Made by a program: the position numbers and the translations under genes
Assembly: GCF_000231115.1 (NCBI RefSeq)
Contig: NW_006889861.1
Span: 6,640-18,501 of the forward strand
Source of the DNA: Vittaforma corneae ATCC 50505
Lineage: Eukaryota; Microsporidia; Nosematidae
DNA length: 11,862 bases
Direction of reading: 5' to 3'
The notes under the pieces: generated by a model
Databases searched by the model: none
Told to the model about the DNA's origin: nothing
What the model saw: only the letters and a program-made list of their open reading frames with translations
In this document: one piece after another, positions 1-9,642 of the stretch
Numbering within the stretch: the stretch's first letter is position 1
Layout of the letters: each line of letters begins with the position of its first letter

Positions 1-203
1 TCGATTGTATCGACCAGTATTAGATGAGGAATGTTTGCTTGAATATACATATTATTTATCTCTGGACAACTAACATAAAAAGAACACTATTCAATGAATG
101 TTATGCACTTGTGCATTCGAACATAACTTATGTTTAGTGCGTCTATTCCCATCTTCTCATTAGTTCTATAAAGACTACCAAAAACTTTAATCGTATCGCA
201 CTG

Positions 204-215
204 GGTTTTAAAAAG
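204..215 (+). repeat. Copy 1 of dispersed 12-mer GGTTTTAAAAAG
   Basis: The 12-mer occurs here, at 2488-2499 and at 11717-11728, always on the plus strand. Flanks are not conserved, apart from a CTG just before copies 1 and 2. Function is unknown. Three exact copies of a word with three G residues are more than base composition predicts, but A-tract and T-tract bias in real DNA would raise the chance. Confidence 0.5.
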
Positions 216-794
216 TCGGGCATCGTCTTATGTTTCGCCATTAATCTAAATTTAATATAGAGTGTGAAAAGTGCATCAATCCATAATAACAGATTTATCT
301 TCAAAGCTAGAAGATCCTCACAATCAAGAGATAAAGAATCCCTTCACATATACATTTTAGATTTAGAGAGACTCCTTGCCTAAAAATAGACTGGCTGGAG
401 ATTATTTTTAAAAGGCATGTTAATAAAATTTATATGAACATGATATATTATTTCTCTCATTTGGGAATATACATATTTTTTGATCACATTAGCTTATAGA
501 ATTGGTGTGATTCGTATGTTTAGAACAGCAAAGAGTATTTGTGATATAATTGAAGCAAATCGTTGAGACTTATTAGTAATTAACCTTCATTTTGACCAGG
601 GCTATCATTTAAAAAAGCGTTGTATTCATCAAAAAATAGTTTGGAAAGCAACAAATCTGTATCAATAAATTGTAGCATTCTGACACTACATGCTGTTTTG
701 TGAATATGGTGAATTATAAAAGAATGTTTGGTTGATATTTTAAAACAAAGAACTATTTCATCTGAATTTCACTTTTAAATATTTTATGTTATCT

Positions 795-817
795 ATAGCG
801 TTTATTACATACGCTAT
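795..817. repeat. Small hairpin, 7-bp stem
   Basis: ATAGCGT at 795-801 is the reverse complement of ACGCTAT at 811-817, leaving a 9-nt loop. The stem contains two G:C pairs. No T-tract follows, so it is not a convincing intrinsic terminator. Stems of this length are expected by chance in 11.8 kb. Confidence 0.4.
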
Positions 818-910
818 CCGGAGAATTCAGTAAAAGAAAATGTAGTAGAAGTTATAAATAGAACATTGGCGTTCGGAATGATTAGGAAAATAATGGCCAA
901 TTCAACATTA

Positions 911-924
911 GCTAACATGCTAAC
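911..924 (+). repeat. Short tandem repeat, unit GCTAACAT
   Basis: An 8-bp unit at 911-918 is followed by six bases of a second copy (919-924). No function can be assigned, and chance origin is likely. Confidence 0.4.
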
Positions 925-1391
925 TCGATTGGCAACATAAGTATCATTATAATATGCCAGGAAGGAATGTAGTCAATTTAAAAATTACCTTGAGTATCAT
1001 AAAACAGTAGACCAGTCGAAGTTTTTAAGAACGGAACACATTGATTCAATCAAGATAATATGTTTATGTTTACAATACCATATGTTATAGTCTAAAATTA
1101 TACTCTTTGAAATAATACCTTTTGTTTTTATTTTTAGAATTAAAAATTTTAATTTTTTATATATTATCAGTTAAATATTTAGTTCTTACAGAAGCATCCC
1201 ATCATCATTAGAGGGTTTATCTATAAAAATAATAAGAATGATTAGAACTTTGCAAATAATCTCAGGGGCTGTTTGAAATTATTTATATTGATGAATAATT
1301 TCAAAAAATAAAAGTTTTTACAAATTTCTTAGAATAGAACGTGTGCGATTATTTTAAAATAAGGAAGATTTTATATCTTTTTGTTTGTAGA

Positions 1392-1410
1392 CTTATGAAT
1401 ACATCATAAG
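1392..1410. repeat. Small hairpin, 7-bp stem
   Basis: CTTATGA at 1392-1398 pairs with TCATAAG at 1404-1410 across a 5-nt loop. No gene lies next to it, and chance origin is likely. Confidence 0.35.
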
Positions 1411-2487
1411 AATGAACTTGTTTGTAAAAAATTAATAGAATCATGCATATAATATTTAATCTTATATACATCCCAAAACATTTTAAAAATTAGTATTTTT
1501 AACAAAATTATAATCGAGAGCCTTTTAAAGAAAACGTGCTATTGTGGATTAAAAAATCATATAAAATCGCGGCAACCGTTAAATAGGTACTTATACACAA
1601 GTTCCATTTATATATATCTTGCTAAATATATGGTATGATAGTATACGAATGATTATTTAAATCAATCTTATTTGTAATTAAGTTATTTTCTTGAGTAATT
1701 AATATATTTAATTCATTTTTATCATGCCAATTCCATTTTCAATACGAGTTGGTATAAATTGATCATAAAAGTTTTAGAGAGCATATAGTCCTTCGTCCTT
1801 TATTTTTTACTAACATATTGTTCATCATAGTTTGAAGTATGTTGACACTGTGGATGGTTTTCAAAGACATGACTTACTTTATTAATTAACTGCACCAAAG
1901 TTTATAATACAATGATGCCTGTTTGAAATAAGTATCGGGGAAATACTTTGTCACAAACGGTTGATAGAAATTATTAAAAGACATATTATGATATTTAGAC
2001 AAAAGAATACATTGAAAAGGCAAAACTTAGCGATCAAATTTATTGCGATAGGGATTTCTATGTCGTCTATGGAACGTATAGTTTCATGAAAAGTTAGACT
2101 TATTGGTTTAATAGTCAAACTTCGGTACTAAAATACATTCACCAGGTAGATGATCGCATGATAATGCATCGATAAATTATTTAGATGTCCATATTTCACT
2201 CGAAGCCCTTTTCTACGAGTTTAGGTTAAAATTGCAGAAAGAACACGTGTTATTTTTATGGATTGATTTTTCGATAGCTAAAATTACAAAACATGTAAGT
2301 AAAGAGAGGAATTACTTAGCCTATATGTTTCCTAAATTAATTACTAAAATACGCAAAGTGGAAATTTTGTCATAAATAAGCGCAAGTTAGTTCACGATAC
2401 CATAAAAAGCGAAATTACCAAGTATGAGCGCATACATTATCAACACTATCAACCCCTTTCAATCGCTAATTTTGAAATTTTCAACCT

Positions 2488-2499
2488 GGTTTTAAAAAG
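2488..2499 (+). repeat. Copy 2 of dispersed 12-mer GGTTTTAAAAAG
   Basis: This is identical to 204-215 and 11717-11728. With copy 3 it also shares the preceding T, giving a 13-bp match. It sits in DNA with no gene candidate. Confidence 0.5.
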
Positions 2500-2881
2500 A
2501 AAATGATACTCATTGATATAAAATAGCCAACAAATTTGATTTACAATCTCCAAAAACATCTACATAGTTAAAATTGATTGGGCAATTTAATTTTTCCAAC
2601 GAGCGATACATATTATCATAAGACGATTGGAACATAAGAATTGTTTTTGAAGCATAATTTGAATAAAATAGTTGTAGAAATTCCAACTTGTTTTAATTAA
2701 AAATTTCAGATGCATTCCTTCTTATATCAATATGTGTTGTAAGATGATAACTTTTGACAGTAATAAAATTAAATACAAAAATTACTGAAATGATCAAGTT
2801 GATTAAGTAAATATAAAAGACTGTATACTTCTATGAATATTGGTGTTCTTATTGTTTAAGATTATGAGGTTTGGTGGTATT

Positions 2882-2910
2882 ATCAGATATTTTGACATCA
2901 TATCTGATGT
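2882..2910. repeat. Inverted repeat with two mutually exclusive foldings
   Basis: ATCAGATAT at 2882-2890 is the exact reverse complement of ATATCTGAT at 2900-2908, giving a 9-bp stem with a 9-nt loop. The right arm can instead take part in a second hairpin: ACATCA (2895-2900) with TGATGT (2905-2910) over a 4-nt loop. The two foldings share bases 2900 and 2905-2908, so both cannot form at once. There is no adjacent gene to regulate, so this is only a structural observation. Confidence 0.45.
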
Positions 2911-3382
2911 TTATGTACAATATCAAAATTCTAAATTGTGGCCATGGCTTAACATGCAAATACATCACCATTCTATTGTGGATATGAATGTTTAATCACA
3001 TTAAAACAGAGAGCATTTTTATTTTTATTTGCATATGAAAAGGCCATAAAGAAGTTGTGGTTAAATGATTCTAAAACAGAGCCAAATGTGAAGATCGTGT
3101 GATATGGTAATATTTGAGAAATTAAATGATAAATTGTCTTCTTTGATGAGACTATTCTATAGAAGACGTGTTGAAATGTTCTGTTTTGTGTATAATTGTC
3201 GCATAATTATCTTTTCTTTGTTCTAAAAACCACCTCGATGTTTGGAAGATATTAACATTAAATTATAAAATGACAATAGTAAATTTTTAATTGATAAGAT
3301 AATATTTATTTTGACCATTATTATTTGCTTTTCTTTTTCGTCTAATTATTAGTTCTTAGATAATTTTCATGTTAAAATATAT

Positions 3383-3402
3383 TTTTATAGAATTTTATAG
3401 AA
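3383..3402 (+). repeat. Perfect 10-bp tandem duplication
   Basis: The unit TTTTATAGAA is present twice in direct succession (3383-3392 and 3393-3402). This looks like a simple slippage duplication in A+T-rich DNA. Confidence 0.6.
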
Positions 3403-3582
3403 TATTTGCAAGCAAGTATCACTCCTATTTAGAGCATTATTAAAATTAAAGACATAAGTGTAGTTGGAATCGTAGTAATATGGGAAACTTTGCGGATATT
3501 GTCGATAAATTCTTAAAGGGTTTACAAGATCGCTTCTTAAGGTTGTTAGTGTACACATTTTACACGCAGTGTGTCTCTCTTC

Positions 3583-3831
3583 ATGAAATCATCTTCAGTT
3601 TCTAAGATAAAATATCCATTGAGTTTTGAGCTTATTTTCGAGGTATTTTTACTTAAAAATATAAAGTTCAAAACCAATAGAGCACAAGTACTTATCGTAA
3701 GAATTTTGCACCGTTTTGATTATCAATTTGTTATTAATAGTATTTTGGGAGTGATGCTCGCTTGCCAAATATTCTATAAAATATGTATTTTTAACTTGAA
3801 ACAAAGCAATATATTGCTAAAAAGGTGCTAG
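3583..3831 (+). other. Short ATG-started open frame, 82 codons, doubtful
   Basis: The frame runs from ATG at 3583 to TAG at 3829-3831; a GTG start is also possible at 3571. The product would be basic and rich in Ile, Leu, Phe and Cys, with a hydrophobic stretch around the middle (residues about 48-66). I recognise no family or motif. By my count G+C at codon positions one, two and three is about 29, 23 and 29%, which is not the pattern of a coding frame in A+T-rich DNA. I see no convincing ribosome-binding site. The length is within chance expectation, so I lean towards a fortuitous frame. Confidence 0.1.
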
Positions 3832-4755
3832 ATTTAACTACAGTAAACCAATACAATATTAATGTCGGCAGAAAAGACTATTTATTGCAACAATACACCC
3901 ATTAGCGTTTAATCCACAAAATATAAAAGTCACGAATTTCTATGTATTTTAGTAATAAAAGTAAATGCACCAAATGTTATACTATGTTGATAGTAGAATA
4001 TGAATTGTCAAAATGGACTTAAAACCCAAAAGTACACATTAAATCGCTCGAAGCACAAAATTTCTTTGAATAGAATATGATAATTGGCAAATCTTTTAAA
4101 TAATAAAGAGGTAGTGGAGTTGGGCGCATACATCTATGTCCTTATAAATTATTTGATCAAATAAATAACAAGACTTCTTGTCGCAGTATATTAAAGAGAC
4201 CAATGCTTTTATCTAAAGTTAGTTGATTAAAAAAGAATATTTGTTTTCAATCCAAACGCATGGCTGCTATATAATAAATTAAAATGTCTATGAAAACATA
4301 GCATCTAAAAAGTTAATCAAATGGAGGGATTTTAAAATGAAAAATTTACAGAAATATCTAGAATTCGTAAATATTTTATTTAGCCATAATCACAAGCTTA
4401 TTCGATTTTCAAATAGCAAGCTGTTGCAAATACCGCACAGTATCAAAATAACCACATGACAAATATGTTTGTTAAATGAGATGTCGAGAGCTACAAGATT
4501 TTTAATGCTTTCTCCAAGGGTAAACATACAGTGAAATGTAACATTTAATCTCAATAAATTATTTTGAGACATCCTTATTTAAATTAATGTATAGTTGAGA
4601 ATGGGTGTAAAATTCCGAATTATAGATTAATGCAAGCGTTATGTATACTCCGTAGTTCACATATTCTTTATCATCGTATCAATAAACAAAAGCTAACAAT
4701 GCTTCAAGAAAATATATGGCAAAACTGGTGTGTTTTGCGAAATAAAGCACGATAA
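3832..4755. other. No recognisable gene
   Basis: Stops are frequent in all frames. A minus-strand frame at 4572-4390 (60 codons) shows no motif and is of chance length. A 5-bp stem with an AAAA loop lies near 4290. Nothing else stands out. Confidence 0.65.
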
Positions 4756-4974
4756 ATGTTTGGCAAATGTCAATATTTGATATGTATGCCAATATTATTC
4801 AAGCAAATCTTTAAAAATACAAATGTCTTTATAGTGTGCATCACATATCACAATCTTTATTTAAATTGGTGTGAGCAGCTTTATAGCACTTCTAATGAAG
4901 AGAACTATCGAAAACATCAATTCAACGATCAAAAACCTTTTTATATCACTGTAGCACAACCAACACAAGCTTGA
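4756..4974 (+). other. Short ATG-started open frame, 72 codons, unknown product
   Basis: The ATG at 4756 is directly preceded by an in-frame TAA and the frame ends with TGA at 4972-4974. The first third is hydrophobic; the second half is polar and balanced, with Glu, Asn, Gln, Lys, Thr and Pro and the ending VAQPTQA. G+C at codon positions one, two and three is about 35, 26 and 29% by my count, a weak hint of coding. I recognise no domain, and no neighbour suggests a role. It could be a tiny gene, an exon-like fragment or a chance frame; its length alone is not significant at this base composition. It would end in TGA under either the standard code or a TAA/TAG=Gln code. Confidence 0.15.
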
Positions 4975-6375
4975 GAAAGAGAAGACCCTTCAATACTAAA
5001 AATAAGAACAATATTGAATTTATAGACGAGATTGTATTTGTTTTATTATAGCTCTGTTTTATATAATTAACTGAGATACTACTAATTAAATCATAATGGC
5101 AAGAAGTGTCCTGTTTAAGAAATAAATATTATTTTAAAAATCCGTTGTGTTTTAATGCTATTTATAACCAGCACAGAATCATTATCAAATATGCATTTGT
5201 AAATATCTAGATTCAATAGTTAAATAAAAACAAAGGTCGTTTGTTCCTATATCATTTAAGAGAAAATTCTCACACCAAATAGATTTTAGAATCCTTTTTC
5301 CTTAATTAAACGAGCAATTCAGTCCAAGTCCTATGTGATTAACACGAGTAATACGTCTGTATTTTGATTCTTGAAACACAGTCTGCAAACTTTCTAATTA
5401 TAGAAGCTTCGCCCTTTCTCTTGTTGTTGCAGCAAAATATTTTCCTTGAACATCTTTTCATCATATATGTTTTGTTCTCAAACTTTAAATTAATATCGGG
5501 TATGCTTTTATAAAAATATATTTATTATCATTGATATCAGAATCATTATTGCACATTAATAACATTTCTTCTCCAGTCGCTGCTTTTAATCATTTATTTA
5601 TCTATCAAATCAACTTTGTCATCTAAATTTAAATTGAGTTTGTTATTCATTATTGGAAATTATTAGTCTCAAAATATAGGCGTTGAAATGTTAGAAGTTC
5701 CAGCTTTATCAATCAAAGAGGTCTATTCTTCTTTATGTTACAATGCTAGACCTCTAATGGGTTGGATCTTTTACAATTAGCTTCAAGATAAGAAGACCCT
5801 GAAAAATTAGATAATTGTTGGAATTAATTGAAAGCTTTAACAGAAATGGGACCAAGGAAAACATTGAGCATTGCATTAGATTTTAAATGAACAGGAGAAG
5901 TGAAATCATGATTAATTGCGTATTTTTATAAAATGTAATTTATACACACATCTCATGTTGTAATCGACCTGTCGCACAATTTATCATTAAAGCAAAAACC
6001 ACATTTAATAGTAAAGCATTGAGTTAAAATTGATGTAAAGTTTGCCATAAACTTTATTAAACTATGAAATCAAATATAATAAGAGAGTTTACAATACTCT
6101 GCTAGATCAAATATCAAGATAAATGGTGAGGCTAATTGTGCAAATCAACCAAAATTAAATTATATATTCCGGAGTAGTCGTGTTTATTTTTTGTATGAAA
6201 AACAAATAGTATATGCTTTAATTTTAAAAACTACAAATTGTAAGTATTTTTTAGCATTGTTAATAAATGTATTTGTGTGTTTAAAATTCAGCCATGAAAA
6301 GTTATATAATATTTTTTTATTTTTGTATGAGGTAAAATTGGTAAGAATGCACAGAATTGTTTAATTAATGGCAAT
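4975..6375. other. Long A+T-rich stretch without a recognisable gene
   Basis: No usable frame, RNA gene or mobile element is visible. The 12-mer CAGAATCATTAT occurs at 5174-5185 and again at 5539-5550, a spacing and length that chance can explain. AGAAGACCCT occurs near 4979 and near 5790. No promoter or terminator can be supported. Confidence 0.65.
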
Positions 6376-6951
6376 TCAGTGCATACATATGCTCAAGTAT
6401 AAGTACAGACATGTTAGATAAGGTAAATTAAACCAGGCACAATACATGTCATTACTAATGTCAAAGTCATTTAATAATAATATGTCATATGTGCTGCGAT
6501 GAGTTTTGACTTTTCTGCAAATTAAGCCATCAAATCTGGAATAAAAGGATGAGAAGATAAATACTAAGAATTTTGATTGTGAAATTCGGAATAAAAATGT
6601 TAACAAAAGACATTTTGTCTTTAATAGAGTGAATAAACTTGCATTGTTGGTCAACCGATGAATACATTCTTTATCTTGATGTTCTAAACAATAATTTTTA
6701 ATTAGCACTAGCAGTATTTTTTTTGTGGTTAACAAGATGAGGTTGACATTATTGTTAAACCCAGAAAAGCATTTGTGAACTTGTTGTATTATCAAAAATT
6801 GAGAGAAAATTTTATATTAGTAGATAAGAGCAATTGGCATGTTTGCACTAGAGGTATATTATGAATGTGAATATATCTAGCATCCTTGATCAAAAATATA
6901 TGCTTTAAATTTTTTATTTGTCTATTAATTATTGTTAAACTTATCTTCTAA
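6376..6951 (-). other. Open stretch lacking TGA; holds the longest standard-code frame
   Basis: Under the standard code the open part is 6795-6376 (139 codons), opening on TTG with no ATG until about residue 117, which argues against a normal gene. If TAA and TAG are read as sense, the frame extends back to 6951 (191 codons before the TGA at 6378-6376) and gains an ATG at 6840. The predicted chain is rich in Leu, Ile, Phe, Lys and Cys and resembles no family I know. With base frequencies near 35% A, 35% T, 15% G and 15% C, a standard-code run this long is mildly unexpected (my estimate is a few per cent for the window). A TGA-only run of 191 codons is not unexpected. Confidence 0.15.
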
Positions 6952-7607
6952 TCAACGACTGTTAAAAGCAGGAATAGACAGACTTACATAAGCATCCCTA
7001 TTTAATATACTTATTAATATTTTCTCGCTTATTCAATATTATCATTTAGATCTGATGGGATGTTTGTGGTTTTATTGCCAACGTTTAACTTAAATTGAGC
7101 AACACTGTAGTATGTAATAAAACACCCACAACGCTGAGGAAAATCCATAGGTTTGTGGAAATATTAAAACTTTGCTTTAAAGTTGATGATTGGATTTCAT
7201 TGTCACACATTGTCTTTAAAATTCTGTCTATTTTGATCAAAGAAACTCTAGATATTTGTGTTGATATTGTTATATAGAAAGAGACGAGGCGAATTATAAT
7301 GTTAATGGCGCTTAAAAGACTGTTCTATAAACAAATCTTATTTGATAAAGTCTTGTTAATTCCCATCATTGTTCATGCATATTGTTCTTTAAAATAAAAT
7401 ATAGTTAATCGGAAATGTCTCTGAAAGGGTGGTTTTAGAACATAAAATACCGCAAGTGAACATATCCGAATAGTATCAGTATTGTTTTTAATATATAAAT
7501 TACTCATCAACATTTGCATTTACCAATATATGTAAAATAAATGTGTATGTGAAGCTAATTAACAGTCTGCTTATCATATCGATGAAAACTGCTTCATCAT
7601 ATTAAAG
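6952..7607. other. No recognisable gene
   Basis: A plus-strand frame at 7095-7277 (60 codons) opens on TTG, has no internal ATG and shows no motif. Nothing else is supportable. The stretch is A+T-rich with no simple repeats. Confidence 0.6.
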
Positions 7608-8030
7608 TCATTGTGAAAACAGTCCATGTGTAGTTTATGTTGCTATGTCCTATTGCCTGCAAATTGTTACATAGAAATTGTGCGGACATATTGCGTTCAG
7701 CTAGAACATGCTAGTCTAATATACAGCCCATTCTGATATTTTGCTAATCCATGATAGCATAGATATGTAATCGAGTCTTGTGATGTGCTCGGACACCGCA
7801 TTTAACGATTGAGAAATGGAAGAAGTGCTGGCCGTAAATAGTGTTGTAGTAAATGATAGATTCCCGAAATGATGTTTGAGACTGGTAGGAACATCGCGTT
7901 TGAATGTTATCATAATCACCACAGCAATAAGTAAATGGGACATTGATGATGATTTTGTCGTTCCATTTGTTTGGTGATCTTCGGTGAAAAGATAAGATAC
8001 AAGATCCAATTTAGCAAAGAAGCATATAAA
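7608..8030 (-). other. G+C-richer island, possible remnant coding segment
   Basis: On the minus strand no TGA occurs from 8030 to the TGA at 7610-7608 (140 codons). The first in-frame TAG is at 7718-7716, so the standard-code part is 8030-7716. The translation is rich in Ser and Thr and includes TEDHQTNGTTKSSSMSH. On the plus strand a different frame over about 7720-8000 reads just as plausibly, with many G- and A-initial codons, but it is broken by TGA at least three times and also by TAA. I cannot tell which strand, if either, was coding. Local G+C is visibly higher than in the flanks. Candidates are an exon, a decayed gene, a ciliate macronuclear-destined segment or nothing. No family is recognised. 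Confidence 0.2.
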
Positions 8031-8036
8031 TCAAAT

Positions 8037-8052
8037 GTCATTTCGAAATGAC
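8037..8052. repeat. Perfect 16-bp palindrome GTCATTTCGAAATGAC
   Basis: The two 8-base halves are exact reverse complements with no spacer. With one mismatched pair the symmetry extends to 24 bases (8033-8056). It lies 7 bp beyond the upstream limit of the minus-strand open stretch ending at 8030, the position of an operator if that stretch were a gene. About half a palindrome of this size is expected by chance in the window, so function is conjecture. Confidence 0.5.
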
Positions 8053-8683
8053 TTTTAATATATAGAATGTAACAAGATTTGCAATAAAACTATATTTAAA
8101 CTATTTCTATGAACTTTGAATCTAAGAAGTAGTGTTAATTTTAATTGCCACTAGTTATTGAAAATGTGGTGATTACTTTTTTTAGATTTGACTATAATTT
8201 CTCACCATCCACAACCTCTATATTATTTTAACTTCTGATTTAAAATACAGTACTATTCTTTTAATGAAATAATGGCTGTTTTATCTTGTTTATAATTATT
8301 CTATGTGTTGTCGGGACCTATTTCGTTAGTCTTAGTAATGTCATATAAATAAAGCATAAAATTTTATTTCATGAAGATTTATCTATAACATATCAGATTA
8401 GAAGCATAGGCCGAAGAAGGTCTAAAAAACACAGATATTTCTTCTAAGAAAGAAAATGGTGGTTTATCTTCTTTTAGGCAATTTAACAATAATAACTGGC
8501 ATCCATGACTAATATTTGATTATTACAAGCACAGATATTTCTTGACCATTTCATCCAATGCACGAAATCAATGTATATTTGGTATGCTAACTGTTTTAAG
8601 AACAGTATAATTCTTAGAATATCACGATCCTGAGAGCTTTATGGTTTCTGTCACCAAAGTCTTTTAAGCATTCTATAGCTTAC
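8053..8683. other. No recognisable gene
   Basis: All frames are closed by frequent stops. The sequence is A+T-rich with scattered T-runs of up to seven. The 14-bp direct repeat pair inside this stretch is listed separately. ATAAAATTTTAT near 8358 is a 12-bp palindrome of the same A-tract/T-tract type as those at 8931, 10355 and 10707. Confidence 0.6.
8430..8543 (+). repeat. 14-bp direct repeat pair 100 bp apart (CACAGATATTTCTT)
   Basis: The identical 14-mer occurs at 8430-8443 and 8530-8543, exactly 100 bp start to start, with an 86-bp spacer. Flanking bases differ. One or two 14-bp repeats somewhere in the window are expected by chance, but a pair this close is not (about 0.03 expected by my estimate). 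The form of one repeat, A+T-rich spacer, second repeat is that of a target-site duplication around a small element, or of the short repeats bounding an eliminated segment in ciliate germline DNA. No terminal inverted repeats are visible in the spacer. Confidence 0.55.
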
Positions 8684-8720
8684 GTACTTTAATATATAAG
8701 GGCGTTAATGTACTTTAATA
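8684..8720 (+). repeat. 11-bp direct repeat pair GTACTTTAATA
   Basis: Copies lie at 8684-8694 and 8710-8720, 26 bp start to start. The second ends directly against the ATG at 8721. Related GTACTTTT words follow near 8773 and 9037. The spacing could suit a pair of protein-binding sites before the 8721 frame, but that is inference only. Confidence 0.45.
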
Positions 8721-8942
8721 ATGAAAATTTCTTGTTTAAAAGTATTATGGTATTTGCCAATATTTGAGAAATGTACTTTTAAGTCAATTTTAGGTTTGGG
8801 AATTTTCTTAAAGTTTTCTATACTTATTATTTCTCCACCATCTCACCAAATTTGTTTTGTGTGGTTTTATGATTTTGATTGTATGATGAAGTACCAATTC
8901 AAATTTAATTATAATACGATGTTTAAAGAATTAAAATTTTAA
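8721..8942 (+). other. Short ATG-started open frame, 73 codons, doubtful
   Basis: The frame runs from ATG at 8721 to TAA at 8940-8942. The chain is rich in Phe, Ile, Leu, Lys and Tyr, with a hydrophobic segment at about residues 23-37 that could be membrane-spanning, then a Pro-Pro pair and a polar aromatic tail. I recognise no motif. G+C by codon position is about 20, 25 and 25%, giving no coding signal. The start is directly preceded by the second copy of an 11-bp repeat and the stop lies inside a 16-bp palindrome. Those flanking features make it slightly more interesting, but a chance frame is the likeliest reading. Confidence 0.12.
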
Positions 8943-8944
8943 TT
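8929..8944. repeat. Perfect 16-bp A+T palindrome over a stop codon
   Basis: AATTAAAATTTTAATT reads the same on both strands and contains the TAA closing the 8721 frame. It holds copy 1 of the 12-bp palindrome TTAAAATTTTAA (8931-8942). As RNA it could fold only with a very tight loop, so a terminator role is weakly supported. Confidence 0.5.
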
Positions 8945-9642
8945 AACAGCCATCATTTTATTGTGATTGTTCCGTGTGTTATTTTGTAATCCATAGTTTA
9001 TCTTTGATATGTCTTTAAAAATTACTACATTACTTTTGTACTTTTAGTCTTTGTAAAATTAGAATGAACAAAAGAGATATCCTAATAATTCTGTTAAAAA
9101 TTAAAGACACAATATTGAATAAATAAAATGGACTGGCCTATGCAACTTTATCCATTAATTCAACACTACCATTTTAACTTAATGCGTTAAGGTGATTATT
9201 TTGCACACGTATACTCTGAGCTTTCAAGGACATATTCTATATTATTACAATGATTTAGTATTGCAATTAGAGTGCAAACTGCTGGAAATTTGCACGATTT
9301 TAAGTCATAATCAATTTTCAATTAAATACCCTTATCACCATGCAATTTGCGTGTTTTATGGTTTTCTCAAGTCATTTCGTATATAACAATGGTCTTTGTA
9401 TTAAATCACAAATTATTTATAGATATCTCATTTTTATATCATTAATGGTATCTTGCCAGCTTTCAACTCTATCATCTTGGATCTTAGTATTGAAAATTTC
9501 CCCGATGAATAGACAGATAAATATCAGCATAAGATTTGATGGTTTTTAATGTAACCAAAACTCATCTAGAATGGTGAATTTTGAAACTATCCATAACTAA
9601 AATTCCATGAGAGTATTCACTAAAATAAACAATCAATCCTGA
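8945..9642. other. No gene supported; two overlapping weak frames
   Basis: Frames at 9192-9386 (GTG start, no internal ATG) and 9340-9549 (ATG start, 69 codons) overlap each other on the plus strand. The minus strand of 9200-9400 also reads plausibly if its stops are ignored. None shows a known motif and all are of chance length. The 11-mer AATAAAATGGA occurs near 9123 and again near 9652. Confidence 0.55.

Larger units (their letters stand above)
1..3560. other. Long A+T-rich stretch without a recognisable gene
   Basis: All six frames are broken by frequent stops and no standard-code frame here is worth reporting. I saw no tRNA-like A and B boxes, no rRNA-like conserved blocks, no transposase-like motif and no microsatellite. 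Homopolymer runs are short. One plus-strand frame (98-544) lacks TGA for 148 codons but contains many TAA and TAG codons; its translation resembles nothing I know, and that length is expected by chance when only TGA stops. The stretch holds several small hairpins and short repeats, listed separately. It is most simply read as intergenic or other non-coding DNA. Confidence 0.7.

Noticed and set aside
41..477. 13-bp repeat GAATATACATATT at 41 and 465
   Set aside because: Several 13-bp repeats are expected by chance, and this one is A+T-rich with no shared flanks.
98..544. Plus-strand frame without TGA for 148 codons at the left end
   Set aside because: It contains about a dozen TAA or TAG codons and matches no family. 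When only TGA counts as a stop, runs over 300 codons are expected somewhere in the window by chance.
3550..3580. GTGTACAC palindrome and nearby ACAC/GTGT words
   Set aside because: An 8-bp palindrome is common by chance, and no longer symmetric structure could be built around it.
6376..6795. 139-codon minus-strand frame as a standard gene
   Set aside because: It opens on TTG, has no ATG until about residue 117, shows no motif, and its Leu/Ile/Phe/Lys-rich composition is what A+T-rich DNA gives by chance.
7095..7277. 60-codon plus-strand frame
   Set aside because: It has a TTG start, no internal methionine, chance length and no recognised motif.
3109..8772. 14-bp repeat AATATTTGAGAAAT at 3109 and 8759
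   Set aside because: One or two distant 14-bp repeats are expected by chance at this size and base composition, and the flanks do not match.
9192..9549. Two overlapping plus-strand frames as a gene with a frameshift
   Set aside because: They overlap over about 47 bases in different frames, neither has a motif, and the reverse strand reads equally well when stops are ignored.
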